Positions 24,350 to 33,526 of a stretch of 64,000 nt of DNA are shown piece after piece. Each line of letters opens with the position of its first letter. Position 1 is the first letter of the stretch. The notes under the pieces are model-generated. The model was not told where the DNA came from, ran no database searches, and saw only the letters and a list, made by a program, of their open reading frames with translations. A program made the translations under genes and the position numbers. Source of the stretch: DASQEH01 sp035633755 (GTDB lineage Bacteria > Actinomycetota > Actinomycetes > Propionibacteriales > Nocardioidaceae); the NCBI GenBank assembly GCA_035633755.1, contig DASQEH010000052.1, positions 1 to 64,000 of the forward strand. The letters run 5' to 3'.

Positions 24350-26722
24350 ATGGCCGGGCTGATTCTCGCCGCGGAGGCGGACGTGTCCCTCTCCGGGGGC
24401 AACATCACCGTGGTGGTCGTGGTGGCGATCATCGCGATCGTGTCGCTGGCAATGGCCGCGCTCTTTCGACAAGAAGTGCTGGCCGCACCCGATGGCACAC
24501 CCAGCATGCGGACAATCGGCCAAGCGGTCGAGGAGGGCGCCCAGGCTTATCTGGCGAGGCAGTTCCGGACACTGGCCGCATTCGCGTTCCTCGCCTTCGT
24601 GCTGCTGTTCGTGCTGCCTGGAGACACGTCCATCCGCATAGGCCGCTCGCTGTTCTTCGTCCTCGGTGCGGGATTCTCCGCGGCCGTCGGCTACATCGGG
24701 ATGTCGCTGGCCGTCAAGGCCAATGTCCGGGTTGCGGCCGCCGCTCAGACGCAGGGCCGCGACCCCGCCATGCGGGTCGCGTTCCGCACCGGTGGCGCTG
24801 TCGGAATGATGACCGTGGGCCTGGGCCTTCTCGGAGCCGCCGCGGTCGTCTTGATCTACAAGGACGAGGCGCCGGCGGTGCTCGAGGGCTTCGGATTCGG
24901 TGCCGCGCTGCTCGCCATGTTCATGAGAGTCGGCGGCGGTATCTTCACCAAGGCTGCGGACGTCGGCGCCGACCTTGTCGGCAAAGTCGAGCAGAACATC
25001 CCCGAGGACGACCCCCGCAACGCAGCGACGATCGCCGACAACGTCGGCGACAACGTGGGCGACTGCGCCGGGATGGCGGCCGACCTCTTCGAGTCGTATG
25101 CCGTCACGTTGGTGGCCGCCCTCATCCTCGGCAAGGTGGCCTTCGGTGCCGAGGGACTGGTGTTCCCGCTGATCGTCCCCGCCATCGGCGCGATCACCGC
25201 CATTCTCGGCGTCTACATCACCCGGCCCACTCCCAACGAGGGTGGGCTCACCACGATCAACCGGTCGTTCTACATCTCAGCGGCTGTGTCAGCGGTGCTG
25301 TGCTCGATCGCCGCATTCGTGTACCTTCCCAGCAGCTTCGCCGGGCTCACGGATGCCTCGGCCGGGTCAGACCTCATCAGCCAGCTCACCGGCGCGACCG
25401 ACTCCGGCACCGATGGAGACCCGCGGGTCATCGCGCTCGTCGCAGTGCTCATCGGGATCGCGCTGGCTGCCATCATCCTGGCTCTGACCGGGTACTTCAC
25501 CGGCACCGAGCACCGACCCGTCAAGGACGTCGGCAAGACCTCCCTGACGGGGGCCGCCACCGTGATCCTGTCCGGTCTGTCGGTCGGTTTCGAGTCTGCC
25601 GTCTACACCGCGCTCGTCATCGGCGCGGCCGTCTACGGCGCCTTCCTGCTGGGCGGCGGGTCGATCATCGTCTCCCTGTTCGCCGTGGCCCTCGCCGGGT
25701 GTGGGCTCCTGACGACGGTGGGCGTCATCGTGGCCATGGACACGTTCGGACCTGTGTCGGACAACGCGCAGGGCATCGCTGAGATGTCCGGTGACGTCGA
25801 CGAGCGTGGTGCCGCGATCCTCACCGAGCTGGACGCGGTCGGTAACACCACCAAGGCCATCACCAAGGGCATAGCCATCGCCACCGCCGTGCTGGCGGCG
25901 ACCGCGCTGTTCGGCGCGTTCACCGACGCGATCACCGAAGCCACCAGCGAGCTGTCGGGTTCGTCGGCCGCGCTGAGTGGAAGTGAGCTGCTGAACCTGA
26001 GCGGAGTCATCAACATCGTCGACCCCGCGAACCTGGTCGGACTCCTCATCGGGGCTTCCGTCGTCTTCTTGTTCTCGGGGCTGGCGATCAACGCGGTCGG
26101 CCGCGCCGCTGGCGCCGTGGTTTTCGAGGTCCGTCGTCAGTTCCGGGAGATTCCCGGGATCATGGAGGGAACCGCGCGGCCGGAGTACGGCAAGGTCGTC
26201 GACATCTGCACGCGCGACTCCCTGCGTGAGCTCGCGACACCCGGCATCCTCGCCATCTTGGCTCCCGTCGCTGTCGGCTTCGGCCTTGGGGTCGGGCCGC
26301 TGGCGTGCTTCTTGGCCGGGGCGATCGGAACCGGAACCCTGATGGCCGTGTTCCTTGCCAACGCCGGTGGCGCATGGGACAACGCCAAGAAGCTGGTCGA
26401 GGACGGCGTGCACGGCGGCAAGGGATCGCCTGCCCATGAGGCCACCGTCATCGGTGACACAGTCGGCGACCCGTTCAAGGACACTGCCGGCCCAGCCATC
26501 AACCCGCTGTTGAAGGTGATGAACCTGGTGTCGCTGCTCGTGGCTGCCGCCATCGTGAAGATGTCCTACGGCGACGACGCCAACACGACACTGCGGCTGA
26601 CCATCGCTGTGGGTGCCGCGCTGATCATCGCCCTCGCCGTCTACATCTCCAAGCGACGGACCGTTGCTATCGGTGACAGCGACTCCGCAGCAGCGCCGGC
26701 GACTCCGTCCGCGACCGTCTGA
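24350..26722 (+). CDS. hppA: membrane-bound H+-translocating pyrophosphatase, K+-independent type
   Basis: A 790-residue integral membrane protein with about 16 hydrophobic segments. It hydrolyses pyrophosphate to pump protons. The substrate-binding block GGGIFTKAADVGADLVGK and the DNVGDNVGDCAGMAADLFESY block are complete. GNTTK at 498-502 has Lys where K+-dependent enzymes have Ala, so it should not need potassium. The start is ATG with GGAGG upstream. Its position after bldG matches Streptomyces. Confidence 0.95.
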   Translation: MAGLILAAEADVSLSGGNITVVVVVAIIAIVSLAMAALFRQEVLAAPDGTPSMRTIGQAVEEGAQAYLARQFRTLAAFAFLAFVLLFVLPGDTSIRIGRSLFFVLGAGFSAAVGYIGMSLAVKANVRVAAAAQTQGRDPAMRVAFRTGGAVGMMTVGLGLLGAAAVVLIYKDEAPAVLEGFGFGAALLAMFMRVGGGIFTKAADVGADLVGKVEQNIPEDDPRNAATIADNVGDNVGDCAGMAADLFESYAVTLVAALILGKVAFGAEGLVFPLIVPAIGAITAILGVYITRPTPNEGGLTTINRSFYISAAVSAVLCSIAAFVYLPSSFAGLTDASAGSDLISQLTGATDSGTDGDPRVIALVAVLIGIALAAIILALTGYFTGTEHRPVKDVGKTSLTGAATVILSGLSVGFESAVYTALVIGAAVYGAFLLGGGSIIVSLFAVALAGCGLLTTVGVIVAMDTFGPVSDNAQGIAEMSGDVDERGAAILTELDAVGNTTKAITKGIAIATAVLAATALFGAFTDAITEATSELSGSSAALSGSELLNLSGVINIVDPANLVGLLIGASVVFLFSGLAINAVGRAAGAVVFEVRRQFREIPGIMEGTARPEYGKVVDICTRDSLRELATPGILAILAPVAVGFGLGVGPLACFLAGAIGTGTLMAVFLANAGGAWDNAKKLVEDGVHGGKGSPAHEATVIGDTVGDPFKDTAGPAINPLLKVMNLVSLLVAAAIVKMSYGDDANTTLRLTIAVGAALIIALAVYISKRRTVAIGDSDSAAAPATPSATV

Positions 26723-26741
26723 GGGTCGGCAGGCTGCCGTC

Positions 26742-27881
26742 ATGGCTCGCAGAGTCACCATGCACGTCGGTCTGGCGAAGACGGGCACGACCTACCTGCA
26801 GCGGGTGTGCTACACGAACCGCCGGCTGCTCAAGCGCAACGGAGTGCTGTACCCGGGGGCGAAGCGGGCGTCTCACTTCAAGGCATCCCTCGACCTGCGC
26901 GAGGTGAAGTTCAAGGGCCATGAGTACCCCGACAGCGAGGGCGCCTGGTCGCGCCTCGCGGACTCCGTGAACGGGTACGACGGCACCGCACTGGTCTCCC
27001 ACGAGACGCTGGGCCGGGCGACACCTTCGGCCATCGACAAAGCCCTGTCCAGCTTCGACACCGACGACGTCCAGATCGTGTTCACGGTCCGTGACCTGGC
27101 CCGTCAAGTGCCGGCGGTCTGGCAGGAGCAGCTCAAGAACCAGAACACGATCCGCTACCAGGACTTCCTCGACGCCATCTTCGGATCGGAGCAGGGCCGG
27201 CAGCGAGACGGCAAGTTCTGGACGGGTCAAGACATCATCGCGCTGGCGAAGCGCTGGGCAGACGTCATCGGTCCGCAACGCGTGACGCTGGTGACAGTGC
27301 CGCCGTCCGGCGGCGATCCACAGGAGCTGTGGCGTCGCTACCGCGAAGCCGTCGGGCTCCCCGACCTGGACTACGACCTGACGGTGGCGGGGAACTCGTC
27401 GCTCGGTGTCGTCGAGGCCGAGATCCTGCGCCGGCTCAATCCGCGACTTCCCGACCTGACCTGGCCGGAGTATGAGTACCGCATCAAGCGCAGGTTCGCT
27501 GAGTTCGAGCTCGGGGCCTCGGGGAGCAGTGGGCGCATCGTCGTGCCGCTCCAATGGCAACCCGAGGTCGAGCGCATCGCCGCTGACATGCGGACCTCGA
27601 TCGAGACCGCCGGCTACCGGATCGTTGGCGACCTGGACGACCTGCGCCCGACGTTCCCGGAGTCGACCGGGCCCCTGCCGGACGAGCTGCCAGACGACGT
27701 CGTACTCGACCACGCACTCCGGGTGCTGGGAAGGCTTGCTGCCGCCCCGGACCCAGAACCCGTCGCGGTACCGAAACCCCGCTCGGGGAGGAAGGCGCGG
27801 CAGCCCCAGGAGCCGGTGAGCTACCGGCGCCGGGTCCGAGCGCTGGCCGGCAGGGCTAGAGCGAGAATCGTGCGTGGCTGA
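26742..27881 (+). CDS. sulfotransferase family protein 1
   Basis: A 379-residue protein; the ATG at 26742 lies 19 bases after hppA. HVGLAKTGTTYLQ at 8-20 is the 5'-phosphosulfate-binding loop for PAPS, with Lys13 as the key residue. SHETL near 92 and FTVRDLARQVPAVWQEQLK near 112-130 are shared with the four paralogues and hold the 3'-phosphate-binding arginine. The C-terminus is basic and Pro-rich. It should transfer sulfate from PAPS to an unknown acceptor. It overlaps the next sulfotransferase by 8 bases. Confidence 0.75.
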   Translation: MARRVTMHVGLAKTGTTYLQRVCYTNRRLLKRNGVLYPGAKRASHFKASLDLREVKFKGHEYPDSEGAWSRLADSVNGYDGTALVSHETLGRATPSAIDKALSSFDTDDVQIVFTVRDLARQVPAVWQEQLKNQNTIRYQDFLDAIFGSEQGRQRDGKFWTGQDIIALAKRWADVIGPQRVTLVTVPPSGGDPQELWRRYREAVGLPDLDYDLTVAGNSSLGVVEAEILRRLNPRLPDLTWPEYEYRIKRRFAEFELGASGSSGRIVVPLQWQPEVERIAADMRTSIETAGYRIVGDLDDLRPTFPESTGPLPDELPDDVVLDHALRVLGRLAAAPDPEPVAVPKPRSGRKARQPQEPVSYRRRVRALAGRARARIVRG

Positions 27882-28908
27882 GCCGAAACGCGTCTACCTG
27901 CACATCGGCGCCCCCAAGACCGGGACGACGTTCCTGCAGCAGGTGCTTGCCCGCAACCGCGACGCCTTGGGGGAAGCCGGGGTGCTGTACCCGCGCGTCG
28001 GCCGCGAAGCGCATCACAGCGCGGTCTGGTCGGTCCGCAAGACCTTCCAAGGGACCGACTCGGGCGCGAAGTTCGCCCGCCACTGGTCGCGGCTCGTCAA
28101 CGAAGTCGACGAGTGGCAGGGCCCCACGGTCGTGGTGTCCAGTGAGCTGTTCTGCTTCTCGCGAGGCGGCAAGATCACCGAGATCCTGTCGGGGTTTCCG
28201 GGTGCAGAGGTCCACATCGTCTATACCGCCCGCGACTTGATGCGGCAGGTTCCGGCTGTGTGGCAGGAGCAGGTGAAGAACCGGCAGACCACCCGCTACC
28301 GCGACTTCCTCGATGACGTCCTGGGCGGTCGCTCCACCGACTTGACGCAGTTGTTCTGGGGCGCCCAGGATGTCCGCGCCGTGCTCGCTCGCTGGTCCAA
28401 GACCTTGGAGCCTCATCGCGTCCACGTGGTCACAGCACCACCGGCCGGGTCGCCGCCCGGCCTGCTCTGGCAGCGGTTCGCGGCCGTCATCGGCGTCGAC
28501 CCCGATGCCTTCTTCTCCGAGATACCGCCGGCCAACCGTTCACTCAGCATCACCGCTGCTGAGGCACTGCGTCGCTATAACGAGCGCTATGCCGCGGACC
28601 TGCCCATCCTCGAGTACCGCAGGATGGTCCGGAGGCAGCTCGACCCGGCATTCGCGGCCACCCTCGACGACTCCGCGCGACTTCCCCTTACCCCTGCTCA
28701 GCAAGCGGCGATCGTTGCGCTGTCGGAGCGCATGGTGAAGCGGGTACGACGAGCCGGCTACGACGTCGTGGGTTCGCTGGACGAGCTGCTTCCGACGGGC
28801 GTGAGTGAGTCCCAAGCAAGCAGTATCGGCCCTGACGACATCTCCGACAGCGAGGTCATGGAGGCCCTGCTCAAGGTCCTCGATCACCTACTCCGAGGGC
28901 CCCGCTGA
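27874..28908 (+). CDS. sulfotransferase family protein 2
   Basis: A 344-residue paralogue with a GTG start inside the end of the previous gene. The PAPS loop is HIGAPKTGTTFLQQ with Lys15. SSELFCF and YTARDLMRQVPAVWQEQVK follow in the shared order. It lacks the long basic tail of protein 1. Its end overlaps the end of the convergent third sulfotransferase gene by 21 bases. Confidence 0.75.
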   Translation: MAEPKRVYLHIGAPKTGTTFLQQVLARNRDALGEAGVLYPRVGREAHHSAVWSVRKTFQGTDSGAKFARHWSRLVNEVDEWQGPTVVVSSELFCFSRGGKITEILSGFPGAEVHIVYTARDLMRQVPAVWQEQVKNRQTTRYRDFLDDVLGGRSTDLTQLFWGAQDVRAVLARWSKTLEPHRVHVVTAPPAGSPPGLLWQRFAAVIGVDPDAFFSEIPPANRSLSITAAEALRRYNERYAADLPILEYRRMVRRQLDPAFAATLDDSARLPLTPAQQAAIVALSERMVKRVRRAGYDVVGSLDELLPTGVSESQASSIGPDDISDSEVMEALLKVLDHLLRGPR

Positions 28909-30129
28909 GGACGCTCCTCGCAGACCGGTGCGACGCAGCAGACGGCCGCCGGCGCTCCGCACGGACCAGTACGGTCCCGACAGCCGGTCCCTCACCGCGT
29001 CGACGTCCCACCGTGTCCGCGAGGGGGCGGGACCCAGCGACTGCTGCAGCTCGAGGAGGCGCCGACGTTGCCGTCCACTGTGGACCAGCAGACCGGTCGA
29101 TGCCCGGATAGCGGCGTTGGCCAGGTCGGCTTCGCTCTGGGCGGTGGGTGACACGTAGGGCAGGTGGTCCGCCGGCCGGGGTATCAGCTCTGCGAGGTCA
29201 CCCTGGATGCGGTAGCCGGCGGTGGACAGCTCGTCGATGAGCTGCTGGGAGCGTTTGGTGACCCACTCCATGTGCTCGGGGGGCAAGGTGAGCTTGGACG
29301 ATCCGCCGCCGAGGATCTTGTCCACCAGGACCATCCGGACCAGCGGGTCATAGATCTCGATGGCCATGTGCTTGGCGTCGAAGTTCATGCGGCGCAGGAG
29401 CTCGGTCTCGGCAACGCCCAAGGACTGGTTCACCCGCGGCGTGTCGGTGTTGTACGAGTCCGCGGCGAGTCCGGTCACCGCGCAGTACCGGCGCCACAGC
29501 GTCTCGGGAGGCGCACCCGGATGGGCAACGGTGACGACGTGGATGTTGCTGGCCGGGACGAACTGGGCCCACCGTTCCAGCACGTACGCCGCATCGTGAG
29601 TACCCCAGAAGAGCTCGCCGAAGGGTGCAGGAGCATCGCGACCCATCTCGATCAGGTCGGACACGAACGTCTCCAAGGTCACGGTGTGCTTGTGCTTGAT
29701 CTGCTCCTGCCAGTCCGAAACCAGCTGGCGAGCCAGATCGCGGGCCGTGAAGATGACGTGGACGTCGGCGGGCTGGATGCTCGCCAACCCGGCTTCGATG
29801 CGGTCCGGCCGGGCCCCGGCGAACAGCTCGTTGGACAGCAGCACCGTGTCTCCGGACCACTCGCGCGTGCGGGTCGCCACCGCGTCCCAATGCCCCCGGA
29901 ACTGGCTCGCGCGCTTGCCGCCCCAGCCGATCCCCCGGAAGTCGAGCATCGAGAAGAAGCACTGCGCCGGTTCGTCGTAGGGGAACAGCACCCCGGCAGC
30001 AGAAAGCGGGTGCTTGTTCTGGAACAGCACGTTCTGCAGATAGGTGCTGCCCGTCTTCGGAGCACCGATATGGAAGAAGACCTTCTTCGGCTGGCCGGGC
30101 TCTCGGGCTTGGAGCTGTGCTGCATCCAT
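28888..30129 (-). CDS. sulfotransferase family protein 3
   Basis: A 413-residue paralogue. The ATG at 30129 with GAGGGAA upstream is preferred to the TTG one codon earlier. It overlaps the stop of protein 4 by one base (TGATG), so the two form an operon. The PAPS loop is HIGAPKTGSTYLQN with Lys25. SNELFAG and FTARDLARQLVSDWQEQIK follow. The C-terminus carries an extra basic segment of about 90 residues. Confidence 0.75.
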   Translation of the reverse strand: MDAAQLQAREPGQPKKVFFHIGAPKTGSTYLQNVLFQNKHPLSAAGVLFPYDEPAQCFFSMLDFRGIGWGGKRASQFRGHWDAVATRTREWSGDTVLLSNELFAGARPDRIEAGLASIQPADVHVIFTARDLARQLVSDWQEQIKHKHTVTLETFVSDLIEMGRDAPAPFGELFWGTHDAAYVLERWAQFVPASNIHVVTVAHPGAPPETLWRRYCAVTGLAADSYNTDTPRVNQSLGVAETELLRRMNFDAKHMAIEIYDPLVRMVLVDKILGGGSSKLTLPPEHMEWVTKRSQQLIDELSTAGYRIQGDLAELIPRPADHLPYVSPTAQSEADLANAAIRASTGLLVHSGRQRRRLLELQQSLGPAPSRTRWDVDAVRDRLSGPYWSVRSAGGRLLRRTGLRGASSAGPSE

Positions 30130-31229
30130 CAACGATTCCCTCGTGCTCGTACGTAGGCGCGGATCGCGCCCACCGCTTCACGGGGCGCAACCCAACGTGT
30201 CCGGTGCGCTTCTGTCAGTGCCGTGGCGAGCATATCGACGGCAGCGCTCGCGACGGTATCGGGTGAGGGAGACGGTACTGGTCCGAAGCCCGAGTCGGCG
30301 GGGATGAGATCGTCCAGATCACCAACGATGTCGTAGCCAGCGGAGCGCAGACCGGCCCGCGTCCGTTCAGAGATGGCGAGAACGTTCGCTCGGTGCTCCG
30401 GCGGCACGCGCAGCCGCTCCCCGGGCTTGTGCAGCTCGGCTCGGCGGGTGAACCGGGCCTTGACGATCCGCTCGTAGGTAGGCCAGGGCAGCTCCGGCGG
30501 CAGCTGCTTGTTGAGGCGTCGAAGAACTTCGGCGTCGACCGCGTTCAGCGACGGGTTGGCGGTGCCTGCGGACAGCTCGAAGCCGTCCGCAGAGATGCCG
30601 AGGACCTGGCAGAACCTCCTCCATAACAACGTAGGGGGGCTGCCGGTCGGAGGGAGCGTGATGACATGGATGCGCTCACGCGGCACGGCGGTGGACCAGT
30701 TCGCCAGAGCCGCCACGGCGTCCTGGGCACGCCAGAAACCCTTCTCCGGCGTCCCCGTGCCGCCATCGCGCAGGGCCCGGCGAAGGTACCGGTCATACGT
30801 CTTGGTCCGGCGGTTCTTGAGCGACTCCTGCCAGACGGCCGGTAGCTGGCGGGCGAGGTCACGCGCTCCATAGATGACGTGGAGCTCGAAGCCGGCGAAG
30901 TCGGCAGCCACCCGTGCGATCTCGTCGACGTCAGCACCCGCCAGCACCTCGTGCGATATCACCGTCCGCTCGGCCCGGCCTTTGCGGACCTGCTTCGCGA
31001 GCCCCGCCCAGGCCCCCGCGGTGGCAGGGTTGACGTAGCCGTTGAAGGCGACGCCCCGAAGGTCGAGGGCGGCGTAAAAGTGGTCCAGGCGGTGCGATCC
31101 CGGCACGTCGACGCCGACGGCCCGCAGACGCCTACGGTTGCGCCACAAGGTGTCCTGGAGGTACGTCGTGCCCGTTTTGGGTGGACCAACATGCAAATAG
31201 ATGGAAGGCGAGGTGCCGGACACCAGCAC
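30129..31229 (-). CDS. sulfotransferase family protein 4
   Basis: A 366-residue paralogue from the GTG at 31229. The open frame goes up to 31337, but that part overlaps the start region of the divergent glycosyltransferase gene and shows no homology to the other copies; a GTG at 31223 is also possible. The PAPS loop is HVGPPKTGTTYLQD with Lys18. SHEVLAGAD and YGARDLARQLPAVWQESLK follow. It is the first gene of the two-gene minus-strand operon. Confidence 0.72.
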   Translation of the reverse strand: MLVSGTSPSIYLHVGPPKTGTTYLQDTLWRNRRRLRAVGVDVPGSHRLDHFYAALDLRGVAFNGYVNPATAGAWAGLAKQVRKGRAERTVISHEVLAGADVDEIARVAADFAGFELHVIYGARDLARQLPAVWQESLKNRRTKTYDRYLRRALRDGGTGTPEKGFWRAQDAVAALANWSTAVPRERIHVITLPPTGSPPTLLWRRFCQVLGISADGFELSAGTANPSLNAVDAEVLRRLNKQLPPELPWPTYERIVKARFTRRAELHKPGERLRVPPEHRANVLAISERTRAGLRSAGYDIVGDLDDLIPADSGFGPVPSPSPDTVASAAVDMLATALTEAHRTRWVAPREAVGAIRAYVRARGNR

Positions 31230-31326
31230 ATCGTAGAGGTCACCACGTGGCGGAAGGGTGAGCGAACCCTCGACTGGTACCGTGACCGGTTGGGACTTAC
31301 CCCATGCACCTGTGAGGATTCGAGCA

Positions 31327-33384
31327 TTGACAGACATCGCCCCTGCGCCGCAGTTGGAGACGACTGACCACCACAGTGACCCGCTGGCAGGTCACCGGGT
31401 CGTCCAGCGCACCATTCTGCGTCCCGACCAGGAGCTCGACATTCGTCCCCTCTACGTCGGTGGGCTGTCGTCCTTCAGCACCGGCGAGAGCACGTCACGT
31501 CAGTCAGGCGCGAGCGACGACGACGAGTTGGCGCCGGAGTCGCCAGTCGAGGGTTCAGGGGCGGCGGAGAGCGACGAGTCCATGGGTGGGCACGGAGCCA
31601 TCTTCGGCAGTCTCGGCGCCCAGGTGCAGCCTGAGCGCAGGCTCACGTTCGGTACCTACTTCAACGCGTTCCCGGCCGGTTATTGGCGACGCTGGACCGA
31701 CTTCGCGAGCGTCCGACTCGTCCTTCGGGCCTCGGGTCGCGGCACGGTGATCGTGCACCGGTCCACGTCGAAAGGGCACGTGCAGCGAGCCGAATCAGCG
31801 GTCGTGGACTCAGCCGACGGCCAGACATTCGTCTTCGATCTGCCGCTCAAGCCGTTCATCGACGGCGGGTGGTACTGGATCGACTTGGAGGCCGGCGATA
31901 CCCCGGCCGTTCTCGAGGACGCCGTGTGGGCGTTCGAGACCGACAAGCTGACCTCGGGCCGGCTCTCGATCGGGATCACGACATTCAACCGACCGGAGTT
32001 CTGCGTCGACCAGCTGCTGAAGCTTGCGCTGGAGCCAGCGGTGCTGGCGGTGCTCGACGAAGTCCTCGTCATCGACCAGGGCACCTCCAAGGTCGTCGAC
32101 CACGAGCTCTACCCCCAAGCTGCTGCCTCACTGGGGCACCAGCTGCGCATCATCGACCAGGGCAACATCGGTGGCTCCGGTGGGTTCTCCCGAGCCATGT
32201 ACGAGGCGACCACCCACGGCGTGAGCGACTACGTCCTGCTGCTCGACGATGACGTGGTGTGCGAGCCGGAGGGCATCCTGCGTGCCGTCGCCTTCGCCGA
32301 CCTCGCCCGGCACCCGATGCTGGTGGGCGGGCAGATGTTCAGCCTCTACGACCGCTCCGTCTTGCACGCGTACGGAGAAGCGATCGCCAAGTACCGCTGG
32401 TTCTGGGGTGCGGCACCCAACACCGTGCACGGGCACAACTTCGCGAAGAAGTCACTGCGCTCGACCCCGTGGCTGCACCGCAGGGTCGATGTCGACTACA
32501 ACGGCTGGTGGATGTGCCTCATCCCCACCAAAGTCATCCGTGAGATCGGCCTGTCGCTGCCGATGTTCATCAAGTGGGACGACGCGGAGTTCGGGCTGCG
32601 CGCCGCCGAGGCGGGCTACTCCACGGTCACCCTGCCCGGTGTCGCGGTGTGGCACGTGCCCTGGCACGAGAAGGACGACACGATCGACTGGCAGGCGTAC
32701 TTCCACCGCCGTAACCGGATCGTTGCCGCGCTGCTCCACTCGCCCTACGACCGCGGCGGACGGCTAGTTCAGGAGAGTTTCGAGACTCAGGTGAGGCACC
32801 TGCTGTCCATGCAGTACGGTCCGGCCGAGATGGGACTGATGGCGATCGAGGACATCCTCGAAGGACCACAGCGCATGCACCGCGACATCCTCGAGCGCCT
32901 TCCTGAGCTTCGCGAGCTGCGCAAGCAGTACGACGACTCCCGGTCCTCGTCCGACCTGGAGGCGTTCCCCAGAGCGCGGCGTCGCAAGCCGCCGCGGCGA
33001 GGCAAGGAGCCGACCGCTCCCACCGGCAGGCTCGGGCGCGGCAAGGTCATGCTGGTCGGGGCGGTCCGCCAGGTGCTGCCGGTACGAGACCTGGCGCGCA
33101 CCAATCCGGAAGCCAACATCCCCCATATCGACCTCAAGTGGTGGCTGCTGTCGCAGTTCGACTCGGCGTTGGTCTCCTCGGCCGACGGAACTGCGGCCTC
33201 CTGGTACAAGCGCCGGCCGGAGCTGTTCCGGAGTCTGCTGATGCGCTCGGTCACGCTGCATGCCCAGCTGGCCAAGGAGTGGCCGACACTGGCAGCGGCC
33301 TACAAGGAAGCCTTGCCCGAGTTGACCGCGCCCACGACCTGGCGCCAGACATTCGACGCGTCCACGGGGAAGGACCCGTCGTAG
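31327..33384 (+). CDS. GlfT2-like galactofuranosyltransferase
   Basis: A 685-residue GT2-family enzyme. The TTG at 31327 has GTGAGGA 8 bases upstream; a GTG at 31258 is the longer alternative. An N-terminal beta-rich domain precedes the GT-A domain (ITTFNRPEFCVDQLL). LLLDDDV is the metal-binding DxD motif, and KWDDAEFGLRAAEAG with VAVWHVPWHEKDD gives the catalytic acidic site and metal-binding His. These are the landmarks of mycobacterial GlfT2, which polymerises UDP-galactofuranose into cell-wall galactan. Here it sits among sulfotransferases, so a sulfated galactofuranose glycan is a reasonable inference. Confidence 0.8.
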   Translation: MTDIAPAPQLETTDHHSDPLAGHRVVQRTILRPDQELDIRPLYVGGLSSFSTGESTSRQSGASDDDELAPESPVEGSGAAESDESMGGHGAIFGSLGAQVQPERRLTFGTYFNAFPAGYWRRWTDFASVRLVLRASGRGTVIVHRSTSKGHVQRAESAVVDSADGQTFVFDLPLKPFIDGGWYWIDLEAGDTPAVLEDAVWAFETDKLTSGRLSIGITTFNRPEFCVDQLLKLALEPAVLAVLDEVLVIDQGTSKVVDHELYPQAAASLGHQLRIIDQGNIGGSGGFSRAMYEATTHGVSDYVLLLDDDVVCEPEGILRAVAFADLARHPMLVGGQMFSLYDRSVLHAYGEAIAKYRWFWGAAPNTVHGHNFAKKSLRSTPWLHRRVDVDYNGWWMCLIPTKVIREIGLSLPMFIKWDDAEFGLRAAEAGYSTVTLPGVAVWHVPWHEKDDTIDWQAYFHRRNRIVAALLHSPYDRGGRLVQESFETQVRHLLSMQYGPAEMGLMAIEDILEGPQRMHRDILERLPELRELRKQYDDSRSSSDLEAFPRARRRKPPRRGKEPTAPTGRLGRGKVMLVGAVRQVLPVRDLARTNPEANIPHIDLKWWLLSQFDSALVSSADGTAASWYKRRPELFRSLLMRSVTLHAQLAKEWPTLAAAYKEALPELTAPTTWRQTFDASTGKDPS

Positions 33385-33526
33385 TAGGTTGGCGGCTGCG
33401 TCGGGCCGCGCGCGTGCGGGGACAGCGCCAATTGTGGAGAAGTCTCGGGTCGGCTTGATATGCGCGCTACCGTTCGAGCGGACCACGACTGCAGATCGCA
33501 CAGCCGAGTGAGGGGGGTGTCTCGCC

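Noticed and set aside
25367..26788. Long minus-strand open frame opposite hppA
   Set aside because: Asp/Gly/Arg-rich composition typical of antisense frames. hppA is fully supported.
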